Assembly (NCBI GenBank): GCA_016793585.1 | Contig: JAEUJR010000462.1 | Span: 1-5,727, forward strand | Direction: 5' to 3' | Source of the DNA: Archangium sp. | Lineage (GTDB): Bacteria; Myxococcota; Myxococcia; Myxococcales; Myxococcaceae | DNA length: 5,727 nucleotides | Part shown: positions 1-5,727 of the stretch, piece after piece | How the letters are laid out: each line of letters begins with the position of its first letter | Position numbering within the stretch: the first letter of the stretch is position 1 | Notes under the pieces: model-generated | Told to the model about the DNA's origin: nothing | Databases searched by the model: none | The model's input: the letters and a program-made list of their open reading frames with translations, nothing else | Translations under genes and position numbers: made by a program

Positions 1-1880
1 TCGGGCGAGACGACGTTGAAGCGGCTCTTCGACATCTTCTCGACCTGCTTGTGCACCTTCTCGCCGGTCACCTTCACGAAGGCGCCGTCTTCGCGGTCGT
101 CGATCTCGTTCGGGTAGAAGTACTTCCCGCTCTCGCTCCGGTACGAGTACGCGAGGATCATTCCCTGGTTGAAGAGCTTCTGGAACGGCTCCTTCGTCGA
201 GACGAGGCCGCAGTCGAACAGCACCTTGTGCCAGAAGCGCGCGTACAAGAGATGGAGCACGGCGTGCTCGACGCCACCGACGTACAGGTCGACGGGCATC
301 CAGTACTTCTCGATCTCGGGGTTCCACGCCTGCGTGCCGTTCTTCGCGTCGAGGTAGCGCAGGTAGTACCAGCATGAGCCGGCCCACTGCGGCATCGTGT
401 TCACCTCGCGCACGCCCTTACGACCATCGGGCAGCGTCACGCCGAGCCACGCGTCTCCAGCGCGCGCGAGCGGCGGGCGACCATCGGCCGTCGGCTTGTA
501 CTCGTCGACGTGAGGCAGCTCGACCGGCAGCTGTGACTCCGGCACCGTCGCGATGGAGCCGTCTTCGAGGTGAATGATGGGGAACGGCTCACCCCAGTAG
601 CGCTGCCGCGAGAAGAGCCAGTCACGCAGCTGGTACTGCACGCGCTTCTTGCCGAGGCCCTTCTCTTCGAGCCACGCCGTCATCTTCTTCTTCGCCTCGA
701 GCGTCTTGAGCCCGTCGAGCTGGCCCGAGTTCACCGCCACGCCCTCGTCGACGAACGCCTCGGCCTGCACGTCTGTGCCGCCCTGCACGACCTCGATGAT
801 CGGCAACCCGAACGTCTTCGCGAACTCGTGGTCACGAACGTCGTGCGCCGGCACCGCCATGATCGCGCCCGTGCCGTAGCTGGCGAGCACGTAGTCGGCG
901 ATCCACACAGGCACTGGCTTGCCCGTCGCGGGGTTGATGGCGTGGGCGCCGGTGAAGACGCCCGTCTTCTTCTTCGCCTCTTCTTTGCGAACGAGCTCGC
1001 TCTTGTTCTTCGCTTCGGCGACGTACGCGTCGACGGCGGCCTTCTGCGCCGGCGTGGTGATCTTCGCGACCAGCGCGTGCTCGGGCGCGAGCGTGCAGTA
1101 GGTGGCTCCGAAGAGCGTGTCAGGGCGCGTGGTGAACACGACGAACGACTCATTCGTGCCCTGCACCTGGAACGTCACCTCGGCGCCTTCCGACTTGCCG
1201 ATCCAGTTGCGCTGCATCTCCTTGATGCCTTCGGGCCAGTCGAGGCCGTCGAGATCTTCGAGCAGGCGATCGCCGTACGCGGTGATCTTCAGCATCCACT
1301 GCTTCATCAGGCGGCGCTCGACCGGGTCTCCGGTCTCGACGTACTTGCCGTCTTTCACTTCTTCGTTGGCGAGCACGGTGCCGAGCGCAGGGCACCAGTT
1401 CACCGGCACCTCGGCCATGTACGCGAGGCCCTTTTCGTAGAGCTTCAGGAAGATCCACTGCGTCCACCGGTAGTAGTCGGCGGCGCTGGTGTCGACCTCG
1501 CGGTCCCAGTCGTACGAGAAGCCGAGGCGTTTGATCTGCCGGCGGAAGTTGTCGACGTTTCTCTTGGTGATGACAGCCGGGTGAATGCCGTCACGAACGG
1601 CCGCGCGCTCGGCAGGCAGACCGAACGCGTCCCAGCCCATCGGGTGCAGCACGTTGAAGCCCTGCTGCCGCTTGAGCCGCGCGACGACGTCGGTGGCCGT
1701 GTAGCCCTCGGGGTGGCCGACATGCAGACCCGCGCCCGAGGGGTACGGGAACATGTCGAGCACGTAGTACTTCGGCTTCTTCTTCAGCTCGGCGAGGTCG
1801 GTGGGCGTCTTGAACGGCTTCTTCGTTTCCCACTCGTTCTGCCACTTCGGCTCGATGACGGACGGCTCGTAACGGGACAT
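1..1880 (-). CDS. leuS: Leucyl-tRNA synthetase (LeuRS), 5' two-thirds; 3' end outside window
   Basis: Class I aminoacyl-tRNA synthetase that charges tRNA-Leu with leucine in the cytoplasm. The frame is open from the ATG at 1880 to the window edge, giving 626 codons of a family usually about 820-880 residues. Signature motifs appear in order: an N-terminus reading [11 protein letters not shown]; the HIGH-type HVGH at residues 53-56, preceded by FPYPSGAGL; the CP1 editing domain with TTRPDT at about 250-255 and [13 protein letters not shown] ending at D347; [10 protein letters not shown] near 500-508; GGVEHA with E538-H539; and KMSKS at 615-619. The C-terminal anticodon-binding domain is missing because of the window edge. 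The start is set by the conserved N-terminus, although no clear Shine-Dalgarno sequence precedes it. The ZN1 zinc-knuckle region has one cysteine (C163, in NWCP) and lacks the later cysteine cluster known from E. coli LeuRS. It lies 59 bp downstream of the M50B gene and may be co-transcribed with it. Identity is essentially certain. Confidence 0.97.
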   Translation of the reverse strand, partial: MSRYEPSVIEPKWQNEWETKKPFKTPTDLAELKKKPKYYVLDMFPYPSGAGLHVGHPEGYTATDVVARLKRQQGFNVLHPMGWDAFGLPAERAAVRDGIHPAVITKRNVDNFRRQIKRLGFSYDWDREVDTSAADYYRWTQWIFLKLYEKGLAYMAEVPVNWCPALGTVLANEEVKDGKYVETGDPVERRLMKQWMLKITAYGDRLLEDLDGLDWPEGIKEMQRNWIGKSEGAEVTFQVQGTNESFVVFTTRPDTLFGATYCTLAPEHALVAKITTPAQKAAVDAYVAEAKNKSELVRKEEAKKKTGVFTGAHAINPATGKPVPVWIADYVLASYGTGAIMAVPAHDVRDHEFAKTFGLPIIEVVQGGTDVQAEAFVDEGVAVNSGQLDGLKTLEAKKKMTAWLEEKGLGKKRVQYQLRDWLFSRQRYWGEPFPIIHLEDGSIATVPESQLPVELPHVDEYKPTADGRPPLARAGDAWLGVTLPDGRKGVREVNTMPQWAGSCWYYLRYLDAKNGTQAWNPEIEKYWMPVDLYVGGVEHAVLHLLYARFWHKVLFDCGLVSTKEPFQKLFNQGMILAYSYRSESGKYFYPNEIDDREDGAFVKVTGEKVHKQVEKMSKSRFNVVSP

Positions 1881-1939
1881 GTGGCGCGCGCTTGTAGGGG
1901 ACGAGTCGCACTGACGCAACGAGTCGTCGTCGACTGACC
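1881..1939 (-). repeat. Short direct repeats in the M50B-leuS gap
   Basis: The 59-bp spacer between the M50B stop and the leuS start contains two copies of ACGAGTCG (plus strand, 1901-1908 and 1919-1926). Each is followed by ACTGAC (1910-1915 and 1933-1938), with 1 and 6 bases between the two parts. I see no strong ribosome-binding site, terminator hairpin with T-run, or T-box-like leader here. The repeats could be an operator or the remains of a small duplication, or could be chance in GC-rich DNA. Confidence 0.3.
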
Positions 1940-2680
1940 CTACGCCGCGAGAGGGGCCGTCTTCGGAGCCGCCACGACGGCCTTCTTCTCGCGCACCGCG
2001 AAGTACCCACCCAGCGCCAGAATCGCCACGCTCACCAACGTCCACAGCAGCGCCCAGACGATCGCGGGCACGATCGTCACGTTCGAGAGCAGCTGCGCAT
2101 CGCTCATCGAGCGGATCTGCGAGTTCCAGAGATCGTCCTTCAGATCCATCGCGGCGTAGAGCGCGGTGAAGGTGGCGATGAAGAGGTTCAGGCCGCCGAC
2201 GAGCTCGACGGGCAGCCACTTCGCTCCAGCGGCGAAGAGCACCGCCATGCCGATGCAGAAGCCGAGGGTGAAGAGATCGCGCCCGTAGAAGAGCGCCATC
2301 ACCACCAGCCACACCGCCGCCGCGCCGAGCATGTAGCGCCTGGCGTTGAAGCGGTACGTGAGCAGCAACAACAGCACGGCGATGATCGCGCTGCCGACGT
2401 AGCCACCCGAGTACACGAGCACCTTCGCGAAGAACCCGTCGGGAATCGACGAAAGGCACTCGCCCGATTGGTTGAGCCGCACCGTCACCTGGTTCACGTC
2501 ACCGCCGACCAGCTTCGCGGCGATCGCGTGCCCCGTCTCGTGCCCCATCACGGCGAGCAGCTTGAACGGCGTGAGCACTGGCGAGTCCCACAAGAACACC
2601 GACACCACGACGATGCCGATGAGCGCGGCCAGTCGGCCCAGGTGGAGCTCGCTGCGGTTCATGACGTCGGAGCTGAACAC
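1940..2680 (-). CDS. M50B-like membrane zinc metalloprotease
   Basis: A 246-residue polytopic membrane protein that matches the peptidase M50B-like pattern, a branch related to site-2 proteases. HETGH at residues 47-51 supplies the HExxH zinc ligands and catalytic Glu inside a hydrophobic segment. It is followed by the family-typical SGGYVGSA (91-98) and [10 protein letters not shown] (175-184), whose D179 or D183 could complete the metal site. SDAQLL (193-198) and the [10 protein letters not shown] helix follow. Hydrophobic segments lie at about 15-31, 38-56, 88-108, 117-132, 134-152, 158-177 and 203-226. The C-terminus is a short basic and Ala/Pro-rich tail. The reading begins at GTG (2680), with a G-rich stretch about 8 bases upstream; the ATG at 2662 (residue 7) is an equally plausible start and leaves all domains intact. 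It follows the MBL hydrolase gene by 21 bp and precedes leuS, suggesting an operon. The substrate is unknown. The family assignment is good, but proteolytic activity is inferred only from the motif. Confidence 0.85.
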   Translation of the reverse strand: MFSSDVMNRSELHLGRLAALIGIVVVSVFLWDSPVLTPFKLLAVMGHETGHAIAAKLVGGDVNQVTVRLNQSGECLSSIPDGFFAKVLVYSGGYVGSAIIAVLLLLLTYRFNARRYMLGAAAVWLVVMALFYGRDLFTLGFCIGMAVLFAAGAKWLPVELVGGLNLFIATFTALYAAMDLKDDLWNSQIRSMSDAQLLSNVTIVPAIVWALLWTLVSVAILALGGYFAVREKKAVVAAPKTAPLAA

Positions 2681-2701
2681 ACGATGCGCCCCACGTGTTC
2701 C

Positions 2702-3373
2702 TCACCCTCTGGGCCGGTTCCGATGCGCCACGAAGCGCTCGAGCAGGCCCAGCTGAAAGTATGGGTTGTGCTCCCGCTCACGCGCGAGTGACGAGACGGC
2801 GACGTCTCCGTAGTCGTGGCCAGGGTACAGAATCGTCTCGGCCGGCAGCGCGCCCAGCACGCGATGGAGCGAGTCGAACATCTGCTCGGCGCTGCCTCCC
2901 GGAAAGTCGCAGCGGCCGCACGCGTTCACGAACACGGTGTCGCCCGAGAGGAGCGCTCCACGGCAGAGCAGGCACTGCGAGCCCGGCGTGTGCCCCGGGG
3001 TGTGCACGCACGTCACCTCGAGCGCCCCCACCTTCACGACCTCTCCCGGGCTCACGCGACGAACGGCACTGCCGAACTTCTGCACCACCTCGGCGAAGTC
3101 GACCTCGGCTCCCTGCACGTACACGGGAACGTCGTGCGCCCTCAGCAGCGCCGGCACGCCGTTGATGTGATCGTTGTGGTGGTGGGTGAGGAACACGGCC
3201 GCCAGCCGCTTTCCGTCAGCCTCGACCGCGCGCTGAATCGCCGGCACGTCCCACGCGGGGTCGATGACCGCCACCTCGGAGCTGCCCGTCGCGCCGATCA
3301 GGTAGACGAAGTTCTTCATCGGCCCCAGCGGTAGCTGGCGTGCGTACAGCCCTTCTGCTTTCGTTTGGTCCAT
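2702..3373 (-). CDS. Metallo-beta-lactamase-fold hydrolase, glyoxalase II-like
   Basis: A 223-residue cytoplasmic metal hydrolase; no signal peptide is seen. The complete two-metal ligand set is present: H64-x-H66-x-D68-H69 (in THHHNDH), H128 (in HTPGHTPGS), D145 (in LLSGDTVF) and H186 (in YPGHDYG). GRCDFPGG (153-160) and the late HNPYFQ (202-207) are typical of the glyoxalase II/persulfide dioxygenase side of the superfamily, whose members hydrolyse glutathione thioesters or oxidise glutathione persulfide. The protein is shorter than classical glyoxalase II (about 250-260 residues) and has only a remnant of its C-terminal helical domain, so the substrate is uncertain. I chose the ATG at 3373 because the N-terminal strand YARQLPLGPMKNFVYLIG is family-typical. 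The open frame extends 23 codons further up, to 3442, but that part lies opposite a signal-peptide coding region. A weak GGA-x-GG sits just before the ATG. The gene is divergent from the secreted-protein gene with overlapping start codons. Confidence 0.9.
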   Translation of the reverse strand: MDQTKAEGLYARQLPLGPMKNFVYLIGATGSSEVAVIDPAWDVPAIQRAVEADGKRLAAVFLTHHHNDHINGVPALLRAHDVPVYVQGAEVDFAEVVQKFGSAVRRVSPGEVVKVGALEVTCVHTPGHTPGSQCLLCRGALLSGDTVFVNACGRCDFPGGSAEQMFDSLHRVLGALPAETILYPGHDYGDVAVSSLAREREHNPYFQLGLLERFVAHRNRPRG

Positions 3374-4049
3374 GCTCCGTCCGTGGGTCGTCGTGGTCGC
3401 GCTTCTGGCGTCGACTGTTTTCGCCGAGAAGCCTGCCATCACCTACAAGCCGCCGCCTCCTGGAGAAGAAGACAGGCCGCTGATCACCGAGATCGTCGTG
3501 GGGCCACAGGGCACCGACTACGCCTTCAAGATCGAGTTCAACAAGGAGCCCTGGGGCGACGCGTGCGGCAACCGCTGCGCGAACGCCACGCTCTTCCTCG
3601 ACACCGACAACAACAAGGCGACGGGGCTGAAGCTGAAAGACCCGAAGGCGGTCGAGACCGGCGCCGATCTCTCCATCACGATTCAGGGCACCAAGGTCTA
3701 CCGCGAGGCCTCGAGCCGGTCGGTGCTCAAGGTGAAGGTGCGCCAGTTCGCCGAAGACTCGACCGAGATCGACCAGGGCCGGCAGCTGGCCGAGCTCGAC
3801 CCCGTGCAGGACCAGGAGCGCGTGCTGGCGCAGGGCACGAGTGTCTACCTGCTCATCGACGCGAACATCGGAGACCTGCCCGCAGGCTCGAAGTTGCGCG
3901 TCGTGTACCACCCGCCCGACTCCAAGGCGCTCGTCGGCAACGCGCAGGGGCTCTCGGCGCCGGGCGGCTCACGCGTCGAGCTCTTCAAGGACGGCAAGCT
4001 GTCGAACCCGGTGAAGAAGAAGAAGAAGACCGACTACGAGAAGTTCTGA
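3372..4049 (+). CDS. Secreted protein of unknown function with a DxDxxxxTG motif
   Basis: I do not recognise this 225-residue protein. Residues 1-18 form a clear Sec signal peptide: a short R-containing n-region, a VVVVALLAS hydrophobic core and a VFA cleavage site before E19, so the mature protein is probably periplasmic or extracellular. There is no lipobox cysteine. The mature part starts with a Pro-rich stretch (PPPP at 27-30) and continues as alternating strand-like segments. The only two cysteines, C65 and C69, flank GNR and could form a disulfide. NATLFLDTDNNKATG (71-85) resembles a calcium-loop or beta-sandwich motif seen in extracellular proteins. The C-terminus is basic, with five lysines at 215-219 encoded by an exact (AAG)5 run. 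The start is fixed by the signal peptide: no other in-frame start would preserve it. No Shine-Dalgarno sequence is visible. The ATG overlaps that of the divergent MBL gene. Coding status is well supported; function is unknown. Confidence 0.85.
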   Translation: MLRPWVVVVALLASTVFAEKPAITYKPPPPGEEDRPLITEIVVGPQGTDYAFKIEFNKEPWGDACGNRCANATLFLDTDNNKATGLKLKDPKAVETGADLSITIQGTKVYREASSRSVLKVKVRQFAEDSTEIDQGRQLAELDPVQDQERVLAQGTSVYLLIDANIGDLPAGSKLRVVYHPPDSKALVGNAQGLSAPGGSRVELFKDGKLSNPVKKKKKTDYEKF

Positions 4050-4170
4050 GGGCTGCACCGCCGGGCTGACCCGCGTCAAAGCCGCAAGCCCTCGTCATGA
4101 CACCCAGATGACAAAACCGGGCGACACTGGCAGACGTACGGAACGAGTCTGTCCGGGGGATCGGAAAGTC
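4050..4170. other. 121-bp intergenic gap upstream of carF
   Basis: This is the longest gene-free stretch in the window and presumably contains the carF promoter, but I cannot assign one with confidence. It has the 8-bp perfect palindrome GTCATGAC at 4094-4101, followed five bases later by ATGAC (4108-4112), which can pair with GTCAT; this is a possible operator half-site arrangement. Near the end, GGGGGA (4155-4160, 10 bases before the ATG) and GGAAAG (4163-4168, 2 bases before it) are imperfect ribosome-binding candidates that favour the ATG at 4171. The frame is also open from an ATG at 4108, but the 21 residues this would add are polar and unlike the family N-terminus. No convincing terminator for the preceding gene is seen. 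Confidence 0.4.
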
Positions 4171-4983
4171 ATGAGCGACCAGAACCTGAACCTGAAGATG
4201 CATGACGCGAAGACGCTCGCGGCCGGCTACCACTCGTGGTGGCGCTACGTGGAGATCTTCTCGATCTTCGCGTTCTTCACCCTCATCGCGCTCATCGTTC
4301 GCCGCACCTGGTCGGTCAGCGAAGGCCGCGGGTTCCTCATCGCGTCGGCGTTCATGACTGGCTACGTGATGGCCGACTTCATCTCGGGGTTCGTGCACTG
4401 GCTCGCCGACACGTGGGGCTCGACGAAGCTGCCGCTGATCGGGCCTGGCCTGATTCGCCCGTTCCGCGAACACCACGTCGACCCGAAGGCGATGACCCGC
4501 CACGACGCCATCGAGACCAACGGCAACAACTGCCTCATCTCGTTGTGGGTCGGCTGCATCTGCATCTTCATGCCGCTCGACGTCGAGGGCTATCAGTCGC
4601 TGCTCATCTTCATCATGGTCGCGCTGGGCTCGATGATCTTCTGGGTGATGATGACCAACCAGTTCCACAAGTGGTCGCACCTCGAGGCGCATGAGCTGCC
4701 CGGGTTCATCCGCTTTCTGCAGCGCGCGCACCTGATTCTGCCGGTGGGTCACCACGACGTTCATCACACCGCGCCGTTCGACAAGTACTACTGCATCACC
4801 ACGGGCTGGCTGAACTGGCCGCTCACGAAGATCGGGTTCTTCAAGACGCTCGAGAAGCTCGTGACGATGACGACGGGCATCATTCCGCGCGCCGACGACA
4901 TCGGCCTCGATGCCGCGATCAAGGTTGCTCCGGTGGTGGTCGAGCCGCAGGCGCAGCCCGAGCCGAACGCGACGCGCAGCTGA
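4171..4983 (+). CDS. carF: Plasmanylethanolamine desaturase, CarF/PEDS1 (TMEM189) family
   Basis: A 270-residue integral membrane desaturase of the lipid desaturase (TMEM189/CarF) family. Family members desaturate the alkyl ether chain of plasmanylethanolamine to the vinyl ether of plasmalogen; in Myxococcus xanthus CarF is required for the singlet-oxygen/light signal that induces carotenoids. The histidine-rich di-iron signature is complete: ADFISGFVHWLADTWG (68-83, with D69, H76, D80), REHHVDP (99-105), TRHDAIETNG (109-118), NQFHKWSH (163-170) with H174, and LPVGHHDVHHTAPF (190-203), then YYCITTGWLN (206-215). Four hydrophobic segments lie at about 28-44, 56-75, 122-138 and 143-161. The C-terminal 20 residues are a Pro/Glu/Ala-rich tail outside the catalytic domain. 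The start at 4171 follows G-rich sequence; an in-frame ATG at 4108 is possible but less likely. Its stop abuts that of the convergent peptidase gene. The main alternative is a FAD4-like desaturase acting on another lipid, which shares the domain; length and apparent host favour CarF. Confidence 0.9.
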   Translation: MSDQNLNLKMHDAKTLAAGYHSWWRYVEIFSIFAFFTLIALIVRRTWSVSEGRGFLIASAFMTGYVMADFISGFVHWLADTWGSTKLPLIGPGLIRPFREHHVDPKAMTRHDAIETNGNNCLISLWVGCICIFMPLDVEGYQSLLIFIMVALGSMIFWVMMTNQFHKWSHLEAHELPGFIRFLQRAHLILPVGHHDVHHTAPFDKYYCITTGWLNWPLTKIGFFKTLEKLVTMTTGIIPRADDIGLDAAIKVAPVVVEPQAQPEPNATRS

Positions 4984-5727
4984 TCAGCGCGCCTGCACGA
5001 AGTCCTTCCAGTATGGCTCGAGTGACGAGGGCGTCAGCCCGGCGCCTCGCACGAACGCGTCATCGGCAGTGACGGCGTGGGTCGAGAGCTGCCTCACGAG
5101 CTCGCGCGCCGCGGTTGGTCCACGCTGGGTCTGGATGAAGTCGACCATGCGCGCGCTCTGGTAGTACGCGGCCAGGGCGAACTTCTCGTCAGCGGTGTGG
5201 GGAAACGCGTAGACCATCGCGTCGAAGGGCAGCCGGTGCTCGCGCAGCCAACGCGCGAAGTCGAGCCGGCTGTCTTGAAACCACGTCTCTTCGGCCACGC
5301 GCATCGCGAGCCCTTCGTGCAGCCACATGGGCTTCGGAATCGACAGCGCGTTCAGCGCGAAGTGCACGTACTCGTGAACCACGGTCTGGCCGACCATCGC
5401 CTCCGAGAGTGAAGCGTCGGCGCTGATGTGCAGCCGGCCGTCGAAGTAGCCGATGGTCTGGGCGCTGACGCAGGCCACCGACTGCAGCTGCGCGGTGTCG
5501 AAGTAGACGATGGTCGGCGGTGGCGGAACATTCGGGAGCCAGTCGATCCACTGCGCGGTGGCGGCGCGCGCCGTGACGAGCCGCTCAGCCACCATCGCGA
5601 CGACTCGGCCGTCGAGCCGTGCGTCGAATGCGATCGTCGCTTCTCCGAACGTTCTCGTGGAAAAGCTCGCGAGCAACGACTCGCGCTCGGCTCGCATGGC
5701 GGAGCGCCGCTTCGACCCGCACTGCCC
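4984..5727 (-). CDS. Gluzincin-type (peptidase MA-like) zinc metallopeptidase; 5' end outside window
   Basis: A putative zinc peptidase. Counting from the first visible ATG (5697), HEYVH at residues 108-112 is the HExxH zinc/catalytic motif and WLHEGLA (125-131) carries the downstream Glu ligand E128, the arrangement of gluzincins such as the peptidase MA-like family. A hydrophobic patch follows HEYVH (FALNALSIP). The C-terminal half is helical and includes LAAYYQSARMVDF, typical of these proteins after the active site. From ATG 5697 the protein is 237 residues, but the frame stays open through the last 30 bases (GQCGSKRRSA) with no ribosome-binding site before that ATG, so the real start, and perhaps a signal peptide or lipobox, probably lies outside. 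The substrate is unknown; many relatives are exported or membrane-attached. The gene converges on carF with no bases between the two stop codons. Fold assignment is good, activity is inferred, and the 5' end is unresolved. Confidence 0.8.
   Translation of the reverse strand, partial: GQCGSKRRSAMRAERESLLASFSTRTFGEATIAFDARLDGRVVAMVAERLVTARAATAQWIDWLPNVPPPPTIVYFDTAQLQSVACVSAQTIGYFDGRLHISADASLSEAMVGQTVVHEYVHFALNALSIPKPMWLHEGLAMRVAEETWFQDSRLDFARWLREHRLPFDAMVYAFPHTADEKFALAAYYQSARMVDFIQTQRGPTAARELVRQLSTHAVTADDAFVRGAGLTPSSLEPYWKDFVQAR

Noticed and set aside
570..1937. Long plus-strand open frame (over 450 codons) opposite leuS
   Set aside because: It lies antisense to unmistakable LeuRS coding sequence. 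Long open antisense frames are expected where third codon positions are strongly G/C. Its product is Arg/Val/Leu/His-rich with no recognisable domain.
1881..1939. T-box or leucine attenuator leader for leuS
   Set aside because: The spacer is only 59 bp, with no leucine-codon leader peptide, T-box sequence or terminator-like hairpin.
3374..3442. Extended N-terminus of the MBL hydrolase (23 more codons)
   Set aside because: The extra residues are Thr/Ser/Arg-rich, unlike the family, and lie opposite the signal-peptide region of the divergent gene. The conserved N-terminus is already complete from 3373.
3216..3911. Minus-strand open frame spanning the MBL/secreted-protein junction
   Set aside because: It overlaps two supported genes in another frame, and its composition is typical of an out-of-frame GC-rich reading.
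4014..4028. (AAG)5 run as a variable microsatellite
   Set aside because: It is short, in frame and encodes the lysine tail of the secreted protein. Nothing in one sequence shows length variation.
4108..4170. Upstream in-frame ATG for carF
   Set aside because: The added 21 residues are polar and unlike the family N-terminus, and the ATG at 4171 has better, though imperfect, G-rich sequence in front of it.
4140..4170. GGAAC at 4140-4144 as an ECF sigma -35 element for carF
   Set aside because: No matching -10 element occurs at 16-17 bases, and the next GTC is 23 bases away, directly before the start codon. A five-base match alone is not evidence.
3985..4767. Minus-strand open frame of about 260 codons across carF
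   Set aside because: It is a shadow of the conserved carF frame, with a charged, low-complexity product and no motif.

Overview
The window is GC-rich, almost gap-free bacterial DNA. It holds six protein genes, four on the minus strand and two on the plus strand; both outermost genes run off the window. A CarF-type plasmalogen desaturase, strong G/C bias at third codon positions and a secreted protein of no recognised family together suggest a myxobacterium (Myxococcota). That assignment is an inference from gene content, since no rRNA or other taxonomic marker is present. No RNA gene, insertion sequence, CRISPR array or origin was found.

Layout. Positions 1-1880 (minus) encode the first 626 residues of leucyl-tRNA synthetase, cut at the window edge just after the KMSKS loop. 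Upstream of it on the same strand are an M50B-like membrane metalloprotease (1940-2680) and a glyoxalase II-like metallo-beta-lactamase hydrolase (2702-3373). The gaps are 59 and 21 bp, so these three could be one transcript in the order MBL hydrolase, M50B protein, leuS. The MBL gene is divergent from a small secreted protein (3372-4049, plus), and the two ATG start codons overlap within a single CATG. After a 121-bp gap comes the carF-like desaturase (4171-4983, plus). Its TGA abuts the TGA of a convergent gluzincin-type zinc peptidase (4984 to beyond 5727, minus) in the hexamer TGATCA.

Biology. LeuRS is housekeeping. CarF/PEDS1 enzymes put the vinyl-ether double bond into plasmalogens; in Myxococcus xanthus this is needed to signal singlet oxygen to the light-induced carotenoid response, in which an ECF sigma factor is freed from a membrane anti-sigma factor. 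Four of the six products look like metal enzymes (desaturase, MBL hydrolase, two HExxH peptidases), and four are membrane-bound or possibly exported. A functional link between the proteases and the CarF pathway is only a hypothesis. The most unusual features are the complete lack of intergenic DNA at both the divergent and the convergent junction, and the uncharacterised secreted protein with a calcium-loop-like motif.
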